This document shows positions 1 through 13,546 of a DNA stretch of 64,000 bases, in pieces. The stretch's first letter is position 1; every line of letters starts with the position of its first letter. Where the stretch lies: assembly GCA_910591455.2 (NCBI GenBank), contig OU342808.1, positions 16,614,121 to 16,678,120 of the forward strand, given 5' to 3'. The translations under genes and the position numbers were made by a program. The notes beneath the pieces are model-generated. The model saw only the letters and a program-made list of their open reading frames with translations, was not told the DNA's origin and made no database searches. This stretch comes from Pholis gunnellus. Taxonomy: Eukaryota > Chordata > Actinopteri > Perciformes > Pholidae.

Positions 1-2382
1 GTGTCGGCTATAGTGTTTTTTTATTTGTTTCAGCTGGGTCCTAAAATTACATTGGTGACATTGTTGAGAATGAACAAAAAAACAGTAAAGTTGTGGGCTG
101 TGAAATCTGATTGACGCTAAAATGCCTAGCAGAGCTGAAGGGAATAGCAGAGTTGGTTGATTCTGTAGGTAATATCTGTATCCTCATCAGCGACCTGCGT
201 TTTAAACCTACAGGAGTGTAACTTTTCACCCTTTTGTTGTGACGTAGACGTGTACTTCAGGGGGTGTCAGTACATCCTGACATCATTGTGGTTACAGGTG
301 CAACAGAGTGCACTTCTGACCACACCCGGCCACACCCAGAGTTAAAACTTTAAACCAAAGGGCGCAGAAACACGTTTCTTTTTTTTTCCTTAATCACTTA
401 ATGAAGTTATTCTTTAATTTACCTGAAATGTCAAGGAGAGAAAAGGACAATCCACAAACAAACACAGAGCTAAAACAACTCATCATTTTCAATTTTTTGA
501 CGAGATTGAATTCCCACGATTCATTTTTCTCAAAATAATGTTTAGGCTGCTGCAATAATCCAAATCAAACAATCATGATGTATCCAGCTCTACACGACAA
601 AACCAGACCATTGCTTGGTAATTTACTTATACTCTTTACTATCTCTCATCATCCAGAGACTTGTGGCAGCAGTATGATGATGAGTATGCAGTCTGATGCC
701 AGGATTAGATGGAGAGCATTGCTAAGCTGAGGCTTTTTCTCAAAAGCAAAAGCCAAATGGTAGCAGCTAAATTTATAAGCATAATAGCATTAAATAAATA
801 AAAAAAAGCCCAGAGGGATTTGTGAGGGTTTTGTCATATCTCATATATTCTTGGTTGGAATTTCCTTCTCACATTCCCATCATATTGACTCCAGCACATA
901 CAGTTGCAAGCCGTGCGAGTTCCCCTCAAGCACACTTCAGGGACAGTAGTAGACGGGAACATCAAATAAAGTCTGACACTGATGTGATGGCTTTATCTGT
1001 CAGTCTTGGACTGGCATTGTGATGAAGTGAGACAGGAAGGAGCAGAGAAATTACTTTAAGCTTCATTCAAAGATATCTGTTTGAAATATATGTTGGTCGG
1101 AAGTGCTGTGCTTTTGTTTACAGAGAGGAGAGCACTTGTGCCAGGCAGACATCTACACATTTTATTGGGCCTATTTATAGAGCGTCTACCTGGCCGAGTC
1201 AAAACATTTACTACGCTGCTCAAGAGGCCACAAGGCTTGCATGAATGACAGTAAATTCAGAGTGCGCCCACCAAAGAGCAATTCAATCATCATTAAAATC
1301 GCTAGCACTTAAAAACCTGGCAGCTGCATGAATCGATCAATAAAATTAATTAATGCAGGAGTTAAGTATAGCTTTCTTGAAGTGGTGTGGCTCATATGTG
1401 TGAGTGCAGAATATTAAATATGTGAACCTGTTTTTAATTTGTGAAATCTTATTGATTAAAAAAGGAAAGGTACATAATACGAGATCTCTATTGTCTCTCA
1501 ACGGCTCTGAACATGGCGACGTGGCTCAAAGCTAACAGAGCACTTAGCACTTTTGCTAACTGTGTTAACCTGAGGGGGAACGAGAGGGTGGGCACTATCT
1601 TCCGCAGCAACGCCCTCGGTTAGGGCAACTTAGCTGTAACTGCCGTATGAGAGCAGTGTCGATCAACCGCTATGAGCTCAGTGGGGTTCACTACCATGTA
1701 TGCAGGGCCGGCCCGGCTATGTCAACAAAGCAAGGTGGAGCTCTGATAACAGCACACACAGAGGGAGAGCAACTTCATTCCCTGCTCAGGTAGACATTAC
1801 TCCACTACATCTTTACATAGCAAATCGTTTTTTGCTGCCATATTAATGTTCTTGACGACCTATATTGCTCCTTTAAAATGCCTGTCCTGTGCATCTTTAA
1901 AGGAATAGTGACATTGTGGGAAACATGCACATTTTCTTCGTCACCGAGATTTCGATGAGAATACCATTTTCATATCTGTTCAATATTAATCTGGTGCCAG
2001 GAGACCGTTTAACTTAGTTTAGCATACAGACTGGAAACAACAGCTTGGCTCTGTCCAAAGGACACAAAGTCTGCCTTTAAAGCTTTTTTTAAAATCTTTG
2101 GTTTTACTATGATTTGTCAATTTGTGAGCTTTAGGTGCCGGTAGGTGGACTTTTTTAAAAACTTTACAACACACGAGGGAGAGTGACTATATTCTCTGCG
2201 CAGGGAGACATTACTCCACTATATCTCTACATCACAAATAGTTGTTTGCTGCAATATTAATGCTCTAAATTTCAAGTTGAACTTTAACAACTGTTGCTTT
2301 GCTCAAACAAATGCTACATCGATCTTGGGCATCCTCTTAAATCATTGAATATCACATACAAGATGAACATGACAATACTCAC
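1..2382 (-). other. Probable adra1a intron with degraded repeats; no exon recognised
   Basis: This stretch lies downstream, on the minus strand, of the splice donor of the adra1a coding exon, so it is most simply the large intron of that gene. I looked on the minus strand for the second coding exon (the TM7 region with an NPxxY-type motif) and did not see it; it should lie beyond base 1. The right half carries dispersed-repeat fragments, listed separately. Nothing else is recognisable. Confidence 0.5.
1750..2270. repeat. Degraded dispersed repeat with two related flanking segments
   Basis: Bases about 1750-1860 and 2167-2270 are diverged direct copies of one sequence: both contain a GAGGGAGAG start, the stretch AGACATTACTCCACTA, and then a TTTGCTGC..ATATTAATG tail. 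Between them, about 1900-2165, lies a second element. It contains the segments GACTGGAAACAACAGC and GGCTCTGTCCAAAGG and a GTGAGCTTTAGGTGCCGGTAGGTGGA tail in pieces. I recognise these as the style of interspersed repeat found in many teleost genomes, but the family name would need a repeat-library search. Confidence 0.6.
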
Positions 2383-3280
2383 TGATGGGTAGCACCAGGA
2401 AAAAGGGCATCCAACACAACACGAAGCAGCCAACCACAATGCCCAAGGTCTTGGCGGCCTTCTTCTCACGCGAGAACTTGAGCAGTCGCAGGGCGAAATG
2501 TGTGCGGCTGCGAAGGGACTCGTCCTCTAATACACTTGTGTTGCCTCTGTGTATCCTGAGTATGACCCGCTCTGAATCGGACTTCTCTGTTTTGTGGCCC
2601 TCTCTCAGGCCCCGGCTCTCCCTGTGAGCTACCACATAAACCCGACAGTACATGACCAGTATGATGGCCAGAGGGAGGTAGAAAGAGCCCACAGCAGAGA
2701 AGATAGCGTAGGCGGGCTCCTCCGTGATCTTGCATATGGACTCGTCCTCAGGTGCCGGCTCTTTCCAGCCAAACAAAGGTCCAATAGATATGATGACAGA
2801 CAGCACCCACAGCAGCATCACTGCCAGCAGCGCCCTGCGTTTTGTCACTATCGATGGGTAGCGCAGAGGGTAGCTGACTCCAATGTAGCGGTCAACAGAG
2901 ATCACACAGAGGCTCATGATGGAAGCAGTGCAGCAGAGTACATCCACAGCTGCCCAAACATTGCAAAAGACCCGTCCAAACACCCAACGATCCACAATCT
3001 CAAAAATAGCAGAGAAAGGTAGTACAGTGGAGCTCAGCAGCAAATCTGCCACCGCCAGATTAACTATAAAATAATGTGTGACTGTCCGCAGGTGTCTATG
3101 GCAAACCACGGAGAGGATTACCAGGATGTTACCCACAATTCCAAACAGAATCAAGATGCCAAGAACCAGGCCCAGAACCACAGCCTTGACCACGTTAAGC
3201 TCTGGGACTAAAACCTGGCTGCAGTTGGAGCAGTTCTGTGTTGGCGGAGGTGGGGTCATGTTGTCCAGCCCAGGAACCAT
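2383..3280 (-). CDS. adra1a: Alpha-1A adrenergic receptor, first coding exon (TM1 to TM6)
   Basis: This exon encodes the first 299 residues of a class A amine GPCR that binds adrenaline/noradrenaline and couples mainly through Gq at the plasma membrane. The start at 3280 gives a short N-terminus with an N-glycosylation site (NCSNCS). Visible hallmarks are the amine-binding aspartate in TM3 (WAAVDVLCC), the DRY motif (SVDRYIGVSYPLRYP), an extracellular loop 2 reading APEDESICKITEEP, an intracellular loop 3 with KSDSERVILRIHR, and the TM6 segment GIVVGCFVLCWMPFF. Loop 2, loop 3 and TM6 fit the 1A subtype better than 1B or 1D as I remember them. The exon ends in TM6 at a good donor (CCCATCA|GTGAGTAT on the minus strand), the known intron position for alpha-1 receptor genes. 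The TM7 and tail exon is not in the window, so the gene is partial. Confidence 0.9.
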
Positions 3281-4319
3281 CTATTCCAATACGAAGCTGA
3301 TGCTCGACCCTGTGTTGCAAAGGTGGACTGTAACACCCACCTATTTTATTTTGTTTCACAAAGGGACATCAGGGCATTCTCATAAAAGCCATTAGAGTAA
3401 TGATCACATTAAGTCGGCCTTGTCACAACATCATTTGAATGATGATGCCTCTGGCAAATGAACCATTACGCGCATCAAGAAAAATAAAACTCCAGGATGC
3501 ATGCAGAAACACTGAGAGAGAAGTATAATATATGCAGACCAAAATTTACTGTGCTGAAATCAGGTAATCCATCTTGAAAATGTGATGTTGAAACTGTCTG
3601 TGATTATGCAGCTGGTACAACACAAAAAAAACCAGTTAGAAAAGCATTATAGATGGGATACACAGATGGGTGTTCACATCTAGGAAAATCTCTCTGCATG
3701 TTCTATGAACCAAAAGCTGCAGTTTGGGAATACAATTCCTTGAAAGTCTTAAAAATTGGAGTCAGAAACCACTTTTCTGTTTAAGGCGGCAGGTGAGCAG
3801 TCGTCAACATCCAGGCTCTTCAGTATTGAACCCAGAGACAGATTCAGCCTCAACACAACAACAGGATACAGCAACACGATCCAGCGCCTTTAAAAAGAAA
3901 GACAGAAGAATCTGCTTTGAGAGAATTGACACATTCATCACATACAGAAAAACCCAAAAGCATTCATCCTTGTTTTGTGTGTTTTTGTAACTTTTGCACT
4001 TCTTTTCCATGTTATCACGGCTCAGATCTATCAAGACTGTGGGCGAGAGACAATGTCTGAGCCAGAGCTTCTGTCAGATCAATGTGTCCACGGCCTCATC
4101 GTGTGCTTATCGACTAAACACAATATGAGGTTGAGTAATAAAGAAATCAGAACCAGGACTAACCAGATTATTTTTTCACGGAATCATCTAGGAAGCTTCC
4201 CACAGTTAAAATGCCAGATGGCATTGAGCCAAACCAGAATAGCTAGATAAGCCTGACCTTGTTCTTAATCCCTCTACTAAACAAATCAATATCACACTGT
4301 GACCTTTTTTTGCACCTCT

Positions 4320-4575
4320 TTATACACTAAATATAAAGCTACAGCCAGCAGGCAACTAACATACATTTTGGAAAAAGCTAGCCTCGCTCTGTCCAAATGC
4401 AATCCACCAACTAGAACCTCCTAGAAGTCCAGCCCATAGCTCCCGCCAAAAAACAACAATTATCATTAATATTTGTTTTTTGTAATTATATAACAATATT
4501 TAACATGTTAATTGGGGAGCTTTAAAATATGGTAGTAGGCAGATTAGTTAGTGGACAGTTTTGGTACATATAAAA
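4320..4575. repeat. Second diverged copy of a teleost dispersed repeat
   Basis: The segment contains ACTAAATATAAAGCTACAGC, then AGCCAGCAGGC, AGCTAGCCTCGCTCTGTCC and a distal GGGGAGCTTTAAAATATGGTAGTAGG. This is the same order of blocks as in the element at about 1900-2165 (GGCTCTGTCCAAAGG followed by GAGCTTTAGGTGCCGGTAGGTGG), so the two are related, heavily decayed copies. Confidence 0.55.
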
Positions 4576-5309
4576 GACAACAACAGAAGATAATATAATC
4601 ATAATAAATCAAAATTAGAAATGATTTTTTACTGATTTTTTTTTTTACTGCTAAGCTAAGCTTATTGTCTGCTAGCTCTAACTTCATAGTTACAGCACAG
4701 ATGTGAGAATGTTATTGATCTTCTCTATTGATCTTCTCATCAAACACATTTTCTAAAATGTTCTATTTCCTTTAATTTTGTGAGTGTACCCCCTGCAACT
4801 GCATGCACTTGTAATTCCATTGTTCTTTTTTCGGCTTTGCATTCTGTAATACCTACAGTACAAATTCAATTAAAGTAAAAAAGAAAACCCTTTTTTCCAT
4901 GCCAGAATACTAGTCTATTTTCATTGTTTATATGAATTGAAAAATGCAGTTCCTGAGTTGGATTTCTAAGTGACAATGTTGTGCACTGCTCCTCTATACT
5001 GTTGATTGTGGCCTGAATCGCTCCCTCTGACTTTGACGCATCAAATTAATTTCAGCTTGAATGCTCTGTCCATTGGCTTCGAAACAATGTCTTAGTTCCA
5101 TGTGAAGTCCTCCTCGTTGACAGATGTGAAATTAATCTTGTCCGAGCAGATTACTGACATTTGTTATGTGGGTGTTCCTTACCTAGATGTAGATTACATC
5201 AGACTAGTGAAAGTAGTGCAGCCATGTTGACGAATTTGGGATTTTGTTAAGCTGCTTTATTTGGGACTAAATTAAAAGTTCGTCTGAGTTGCCCTCTTTT
5301 GCTGTTTCC

Positions 5310-5388
<79 letters not shown>

Positions 5389-5417
5389 CATCTATCTATC
5401 TATCTATCTATCTATCG

Positions 5418-5448
<31 letters not shown>

Positions 5449-5470
5449 CATTCATTCATCCATCCATCCA
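5310..5470. repeat. (TCTA)n tetranucleotide microsatellite
   Basis: About 35 units of TCTA/ATCT with a few interruptions (CATC, GATC) and a short (CATC)n/(ATTC)n tail. It is long enough to be polymorphic. The long reading frames across it (runs of Ile-Tyr-Leu-Ser) come from the repeat and are not genes. Confidence 0.95.
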
Positions 5471-7611
5471 AATTCACAATACTGCAGAATGTGCCATGGC
5501 AACGGTGAGGGTGAAGGCATTTAACAGTTCCCTCAAATCTTTAGCCTGCACTCCCCTCCTCCATTGCTCCTCGCTACACTATTAACGATTGGCTGACCTC
5601 TTCCCCTGTCCCCTACAAACCCCTGCTCTTCACTGGATGTACACCTGTTCAACATGTTTAAAGTCTGCCTTTAGGTTTTTGGTTGGCTCCTCATGGTGGC
5701 AAAGCCAGCATTAAAGCAGCCGTCATAACGCAGCACCCGAGAGCTTCTCCCACCCACTCAAGTAGAGGAAGGAGGTGGACTGCTGGTGCCTCTAATGTAA
5801 TTACAAAGTAAGAGTTTATCCACAGGAGAACTGCAGGAACTCATTACACCATCTTCATTTTGCGCTGTTAAAAAATGATTAAGTTACCTCAGCTTAAAAT
5901 ACCTCCAGCATTGAAATAGTTTGTTACTGTTATATTAAACGTACTAAGTTATAATGAACTAAGCTTGATTGATTTAATATAAGACAAGTTCAGTCATATT
6001 GAACTTGACTTGACTGAAATCACATTGCTCCTGTTTTTTGTTTATTTGCTCATGGCAGACGTTTATGTCAGTGACAGTAATGAGATGTATATGACTGCTC
6101 AGTGACTTTATGACATTGAAAATATATAATATGGGAGTAAATATTCAAGTGGTTACTAATCATCATGTTTATCTTTCTTTCCCTTTTTTTATTAGAGAAC
6201 ATGTGTTCAAACTAGAAGGAAGACTAATTTCTTGAGCGTCGACCAGATTACATGTCGGGAAGGTTTCCGATGAACCTAAACCTTAATATGAGTAATTCTT
6301 GCTGCTCATACTTTACAATCATAAGACTGAAACTCTTGATTAAAATAATAAACAAATTAATAAATTAAAGCTTAAATCACATCAGGTTCCTGATTCACTA
6401 AATTGCAGTTTGAGTTTGAGGAGTATAAGGATTTCAATTGTGATGCATATGGATTAATGTAATTAATGCAGTAATGTAATGCACAGTTAGGCTCTTTTGC
6501 AGCACTGATCTGTTTAATATGCATGCAGAGTATATAACACATATCTACAGTGGGGTTTTTCCAGTGACAGAGCAGGTGTAGCCTACTAATGGACAACTAA
6601 ACCAAATGAGCAGCTCATAATGAATTAGCTGAATCTGCTAGATGCCTTGTTCCCGGCCATCTAGTAGTAATTTGTCTTGACTTTTGACTTTTGTTAAATG
6701 TTACAAGCATGTTTCTCCACCACAGAATACTCTACAAATGTGTGTTCTCGGCTGTTTCCCAGACAGACAAACAACGATCTGTTGAAGTGGCTGATGAGCA
6801 GCTCAGAGTTGGACAGGAATCCACAATTATGTTGAGGACAGTGGGAGACTTGCAGCCTCTGTATGTCTGCAGCTATTTTAATTGGCCAGGAGTATATATC
6901 CACTCTGGCTCTGTTGTCTCAGCCTCTTCACTGCGTCCTGAGTAATTCCGAGCTCTGTAAGATGAAGCCACTGTGCGGGACTGTAGGTGATACCTGACAG
7001 AAAGTGCCAGCCACCTTAATAAAAATGGCGGAGACAGGGACTTGTGATGGTCTGCAGTCATTGGAGACCACATAGTGCATTTCTCTGCTATATACACACC
7101 CACACCCACTTATAAAAATAATACGAGATTCGAAGGATGGTGCCTCATCATCTTTAGGATTTAAGTGAAAGAGATTGACTGAGACAGATTATAAAACAAC
7201 AGAAGTAGCATCATATAAACTAACAAGCCTTTTTATCAGTGCGACCCAGCCGCGTTATTTTAAAGAGGCAACTCCCGACTAGAAACACATTAAAATCGAG
7301 ATAAATCACTTAATTGCTTTACAAATTATAGCCTACAATTTGATTGAAATATATAATAAATCAACATTATTTCTAGATACGTTTACATTTATAAGATAAC
7401 ATTCTTAAATTCTGAGAAATCTTTCCTCTTTTTTAAAAATGAAAAGTCCGCTCGTGCGATCAGAAACAATAACATTATTCAACATCTACATGCAGCGCGG
7501 ACATCAAGTTACAGAAACGCCTCAATTAAATGAGCGACAATTGTTATCAAGAGACGAAAATCAACTATCCAATCAAAAAGATTGCTTGAAGTTCAATTTT
7601 CTGGGACTCAC

Positions 7612-7760
7612 CTCAACTTTGAGTTTCATTCTCAAATCCCGACGGATCGCCTGAGCCACATTTGGACGCGGTTGTGATTGCCGACTCGCGCTCGGAGACG
7701 GTGAAAGGGAAAGTGCGCTCATCATGGAGAGAGCCCTCACATCGGCCGGTATTAACGCAC
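7612..7760 (-). other. Candidate noncoding 5' exon of adra1a
   Basis: On the minus strand the sequence reads AACTTTGAG|GTGAGTCCCAG at 7612, a near-consensus donor. It lies at the edge of a locally GC-richer patch (7620-7760) in otherwise AT-rich DNA. The adra1a coding exon begins about 4.3 kb downstream, and possible acceptors (for example GTGTTACAG near 3331) lie just before its ATG. There is no transcript evidence here and the upstream end cannot be set, so this is only a candidate. Confidence 0.25.
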
Positions 7761-10700
7761 GACCTTCAGGTGCTCCAAGTCTCTTCAGATAATGATGAGT
7801 AGCCTACTAAATGACTCACTGCTTTCGCCCCGAACCACTTTCCCCCCGTATACCTCCCTACCACCACCACCCAAACATCCTCATCCTCATCCTCGCATCA
7901 CCCCCCATCAGCATCACTCCCTGTGCGTCATCACAACCAGTGACTGTCAACCCCAACATGACTTTTCATTCACAAATGTTTCGTGATCGAGTGTCACTCG
8001 CGTTGCCTGAGAAAAAGTTGTTGTCGTTTTAGTTACCATATCGGTGACGCTTTGGATTACAGCACAAATTATTATTGCGTAAATATTTGGAACATACAGG
8101 GTAGCGGTAAAATACTAACTAGAAACATACTATCGGCTACTTGGGATAAACAAGTGATGGATTGACTATATAATAAAGAAGCTTTCACACATTTGCCGTC
8201 ATGCTAGTCCACTAAATGATGGCCATTACCTCAACTGGAATTACACGAGCTTTAAAACGACAATGGACCTGTTATTTGTTGAATTGATGAAAAGCTCGCA
8301 ACACCTTTGTTTATAGCTGCTGTGTGTTGTCGAATAAAGTTTGTACCCGTAATATTTGGCTCTTTCATTCTTTATGATCTGCTGATATGATAAAGGACAT
8401 TAAAGATTACCTATGTTCTTTAATTTCCCACAAGTATTTGAAGCATCTTTTTACAGAAACATGCAGATAGCTATTTTACAGTTATTATAGATTCTTCCCA
8501 GCCAGGTATGTTGTTCTCCAACAGGAACAGCGATGTATACAGTTCTCATAGAGAAACTACTTTCTGTAAGTGCTACCCCCCTTTCTATACTTCTGTGACA
8601 ATTATATAATACTAACAGTGTGATTTATTTCTACATAATGACTCATGTAATAATGAATGAATTAATACTAATGTTACCAAGTAGTATACCAAGTAGGCTA
8701 GTATTTTATTGATAATAATTACACTTATTACTTGCTGACTGTAATCTGAAACATTATTTTACCAGCAGAACTAAAAACCGGTGAACATTTAAACACAGCA
8801 TATATTGTAAACATATAGGTGCTGTGATATGAATGTTAAAGATGATCATTATTTCGGTATGGGTGTATAATATGCTCTTCTAATGTTTGATCATTTCATT
8901 GAGCTTTTTCTGTTACATGTCTTTGTGTTTTGAACCGAATTACACAGAACTATTACTCAAATAAACACAACATTTGCTGTATAGGCTACAGCTATCTGTT
9001 GCACAACTCAATCAGTAGACATTTGTTAATCCCTGAGGTGTAACAGTCAATTGCAATTTACCTGGCATTGCAATTTCAACAGGCATTTTATTATTCAACA
9101 CAGAGTACAGGCACACATGAATAAACACAGTACATTGATTTGTTATAATTGTTTTTTTACTGATTTGTTTCTTCCCACTGTGTACAAATCCTCTGTTAAG
9201 ACAGTTGGTTCATTCTTTGTTTTCCTGTTGGATCCAGATATGAAGGTATTACCTGAGGCTACCGCCGGCTCACAGCGAAAGATGTTAAGCCTCTCTGTGA
9301 AGTAAACGTTTGACCGTTTAAAGTACAGCTTCTCTGCTCAATCAATGACGGAGCTTTCATCGTACAATGCTGTGTCCTTATACCTGCTGTTATATCCAGT
9401 GCACAAATCCACTTTGGCATATCAAAAGCAAAGTTACAAGCACACTCCTGAAATCTCTAAAAGTATACGTCAGCAATGAGTAACATAAAGAGATTATAAT
9501 TTTGCGTGCATAATAAATGGGTTATTTTTAAACAGTGTTTTTAAAATGGAAAAAAAACAGCAATTTAGGTTACAATTATCATAACATTTAGGGAGAGTTT
9601 GTCTCATTAGTGTGCATGCATGACTGTCTTGCACTGACACAGACAGACCACTTTCTAAGTATTTATTCAACTAACAGATCAATTATTGTGTAATTATGTT
9701 TGCATTTTAAACAAGCCAGTGAAACAACCCCATGCTGAAGAAAGATTACAAACATAATGAATCAGTGAAATGATACTTCATTCAACATAGTCATGATATG
9801 TTTCTTCTGTGCTTGTTGGTTGCCTCGATTTGCATCTTGTTAGAGGATCTATCGCACGATCTAACCTGCTGGAAAAGCAATTACCTATGTCTCAACCGCC
9901 CGTGCAGTGAGGCGGGCCGCTGAGTTTGAAAGATACTGAAATCAATACCTCTGCAAAGGAAGAAACATTTCCTGTCACAGGGGCAACAAACCAGAACCGA
10001 GAATTTGCAACTAATGTTGGCATTTACAGTGACGTTCACCTTCGTTGCATATCAAGAGATTTCCTCACGTATGGCTCTGCCTTTGACAACATCTTAAGAG
10101 AAAAGAGGCACAGATTCCAATCATCAGAACAGGTCAAAACAAACAGCATTATGATTCAGGGCACTTATGTACTTGTCTAACAGTGAAGTGGTATATAGCT
10201 TTAGAGGTAAAGAATGGTATAAAAGGCTAATTCAGAATGGAAACTGCTACTTCATGTGTAATCATATTCTCAAAATCACTGGACCACTGCAGTTCTTTCC
10301 ATAAACCATAAAACTGAGATGACATTGTGAAATAAAGGTGATTGAATATGTCATCGTAGAATAAGCTCCTCATGTGGAGCGTCCTGCAGCTGTGAGCTCT
10401 CCACCCACACAGAAATACAGCGAACCTGAAATGCAGAGAAAGTGAAAAGAACACTTGACTGATCATTCGCAAAAGACAAGACAAGAGTTAAAAATACTAC
10501 TGTAACTGCAACCATCCTGTATGACAGTACAGATATGAGCACAAATACAAGCAAAGCACAAAACCACAGCTCAATTGACTCAAAGAGCCTAAAAATAAAG
10601 GAATTGTAGTCTTTGCAAGCATGTATCACATTTTGAAAAGCTAGTTGCACAGCAGCACCTGTGCACAACCTACATGCCACATTTGTTATTATTTCTGAAA

Positions 10701-12630
10701 CCTGGCGGGTTTGAATGTAAAACAGCTGCGCCACTGGGAGATTGGATGGTGTTTAAGTGGTATAATGGTTCAACCTTTTATTGTGCTTCAGTTGTGGTGC
10801 TTTCTGCAATAGCTGTAATGAAGACAGACCTAATTATCTCAGCAGACAGAACTCCACTCTAATTATGGCCTAAATGCTGCTCTCTTACTGTTCAGTGTCA
10901 TACCCCAGGGTTACAAGGGGGCGACTGCTGCTGTCTTCTCACCACGACATACATACAAACACGCACACACACACACACACCCCAAGGGCTGAGTGTGCTT
11001 AGCTAGTGCTCTTCTGTGCAGGCTTTATGGTCTAGTGGCAGGGATTATCTAACATGGCAACATTCACCCCCCCCCCACCTCTGACCGATGACACTCTGTC
11101 ATCTGATTAATAAATCACAACTGCAGCTGTCACTTGAGCACCATTGTAATTTGTATCGTAAAGTACTTTGCACAAATATTTTGCAGGGGAATCCCATTGA
11201 AATCCTAAAACCCACATGCATGTCAGTAAAAACGACGGACAAGACAAACTAAATAATGCATGAAGTAATGGCTGAAAAAAAGGGCAGCAGGGTTACTTAC
11301 AGGTACATTACTCCAGTCCCATTCATTTAGAATTTTTGAATGTAAAATAATTGCAGTTTTATCTGCTCTTGTGGATTGTTTCAAGGCTGAGAAGCAGATT
11401 ATTTAAATGCCAATTGTGCAGTGACCTTCATTTGTAGATGTTGAAAATGCAAGTGAGAAGATGGGACAAATAAGGGGGAAGTCGTTTGGTGTACAAAGAA
11501 ATTTGCAGCAGTGACTCAGGGTTGGTGTCAGCTAATGAGTGCAGCCAACAAGCGGTCACACAGCACAATGAGATATAAGTAAGGAAACTGGCATCATTAC
11601 TCGAGGAAAGGGCAAAGTTCTCTGCTGTTATTGTCAGCAACAGGTACAGAGAAGATGGCAGCAGGTGCATGTCTGCACAATCAGTTATTTCAGGAGGCCC
11701 AGGTGGCTTATATGATGCTTTGTGGGATCCAAATGTACTCCATGTGTGCACAGTAATATGGTAATTTAAGGGGGGAAAAAAAGCATGTTTGTTTAATCCC
11801 CTTTAAACAAAAGAGGGATTATAGATTATAGAGATGATGTCTAGCAGAGGCTTGGATACTTTTGTAAATATATGCATCAGGAGAAGAGAAAATAGCGTGC
11901 AGCATAATGCACTGCGTGACTAGATGCAGTGAAAAACAACAGGAATGTAAAATGCAGATGAATGGTTTCAGAGTTTATATCCTTCCAGAGAGCAACAGTA
12001 TGGCCTTTAGCTACAACAATGCGACTTGGAGTCAAGGCCATTGAGCGTACTAATGATCACTTGAGACTTGAGCCTATTATTGATACTGCCAGCACATCTA
12101 ATAAGAATATGGATTTACTTTATTATTACTGCTCTTCAACAGAGCGGTGTATTTCTCGATTATATACTACCTGTGGGCATTTACCCTTGACTGTACCATG
12201 CACCGCTCTGCCAGAAAGCTAAAATCACAATGATCTACTGTTATGCAGATTCAGGGGAAACGGCTATCTCAATTCTGCCTGCAAGAGAGTCTATATTTGT
12301 CTATGTGACAGTCCAATTTTCCACAGAACATCAGGAGAATGTAAAAAATACAACAAGAAAAAAAAGGAAACCTACCTGAACCACAGCAGCTTTAATTATT
12401 GATTTCAGGGGAATTGTCAGCAAATGTCATTTTTTGTGTTCTGTCTATTTCCGGGTCAGTCATTCACAGGCCACATTATCGCTGCGCATGACTAGAGAGA
12501 CGACAACATCTGGCAGAGAAAACACAACATACACTAACATTGAAAGGTGCTCCTCCCAAAGTCAATATCTCAAGGATCAAATGTTTATATTCAAAATATA
12601 AAACAACTAGATTCAGCAATTATTAGTATG
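7761..12630. other. Gene-poor intergenic DNA
   Basis: I see no convincing exon or RNA gene. The open frames are short, lack recognisable domains and have no flanking splice sites in phase. Simple repeats include a (CA)n tract at about 10963-10980 and a run of eight or more C at about 11068. The rest is AT-rich and looks non-coding. It lies between the 5' side of adra1a and tmem230, so it could hold enhancers of either, but nothing in the sequence shows this. Confidence 0.5.
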
Positions 12631-13008
12631 GAATCGTGACTTACTTTGATAGATAATGGAAATCAAAGAGACTTTCTACTGGGCCATTTTTGTAGAAAAG
12701 TAGCAGATTTAGTACGTTGTTTGGACATAATAAGATGTGATTTTGATCTGATGGACTCTACGCTCTTATTTTTTGTTTTGTGTAAATGTCCTTACAAGTT
12801 GGCTCTGTGAAATAGATAGAATTGTGACTTATTTTGCTAGATAATGGAAATCAAAGAGACTTTCTACTGTGCCCTTTTTGTAGAAAAGTAGCAGATTTAG
12901 TACGTTGTTTGGAAATAATCATGTGATTTTGATCTGATGGACTCTACCTATGCTCTTATTTTTTGTTTTGTGAAAATGTCCATGCAAGTAGGCTCTGTGA
13001 AATAGATA
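12631..13008 (+). repeat. Two-copy tandem duplication (about 190 bp each)
   Basis: Unit 1 is about 12631-12818 and unit 2 about 12819-13008. Both run from GAATYGTGACTTAYTTTG through AATCAAAGAGACTTTCTACT, GTAGAAAAGTAGCAGATTTA and GATCTGATGGACTCTAC to GGCTCTGTGAAATAGATA. Differences are a few substitutions and small indels (for example a 3-4 base loss near 12918 and a 4-base gain near 12950). The high identity suggests a fairly recent local duplication. Confidence 0.9.
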
Positions 13009-13546
13009 TTGTGTTTGATTATACAAGATTGCATCCCTGGCTCAAAACAGCCTTTAGAGGATGTGTATCAAAAATCTGCAGCTTAGACAGAAACCTTATC
13101 TTCAGAGAACACAGTGTGATTATAAAGCTGGCCCGGGAGAACATCTCAGGAAATGAACATCCACACAAAGAGATGAATCTCGACACCGGAGCATCCGTCT
13201 GCTGCTCTCAGTGACCTGGTCATTTTACACGAGAACACTCGACAGGGCCCTCTTGTGATGGGTAAGGAGCGGTGCAAAAATCACCGGAATAACAGGAAGA
13301 CGACTCATCAGTGTGCGCAGGCGCATTGCAGACCGAGGCGAAAACGCGGAAGACCCATGCTAGAAGATAACAGACAACACGCTGTAATCGCTTCTCAGAA
13401 CGAGTTTTAGGAAACGATAACGGTCGTGCATCGGATCTGGTGTAAGATTTAACTGAGCGATGATGGTGTCGATAATGCATCTGTAGCCGAAGCTGCTTCT
13501 GCCTCATTGAAACACAACAAACTGTTTGCGAGAAGAAGCCGAGAAG

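Larger units (their letters stand above)
3281..7604. other. Upstream or 5' intron region of adra1a; repeats only
   Basis: No coding gene is recognisable on either strand. If the candidate noncoding exon at 7612 is real, this is the first adra1a intron plus some 5' UTR next to 3281. If not, it is promoter and intergenic DNA. It contains a second copy of the teleost dispersed repeat (about 4320-4575) and a (TCTA)n microsatellite (5310-5470). The remainder is AT-rich sequence without visible structure. Confidence 0.5.

Noticed and set aside
2383..3280. Identification of the receptor as adra1d, suggested by the nearby tmem230 (both near human 20p13)
   Set aside because: Loop 2 (APEDESICKITEEP), loop 3 (KSDSERVILRIHR) and TM6 (GIVVGCFVLCW) match the 1A subtype as I recall it; neighbourhood alone is weak evidence.
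2385..3395. Plus-strand and alternative minus-strand frames over the adra1a exon
   Set aside because: They are shadows of the GPCR exon; only the 312-codon minus frame has GPCR motifs.
5289..5585. Open frames of Ile-Tyr-Leu-Ser repeats
   Set aside because: They are translations of the (TCTA)n microsatellite with no start context, splice sites or conserved flank.
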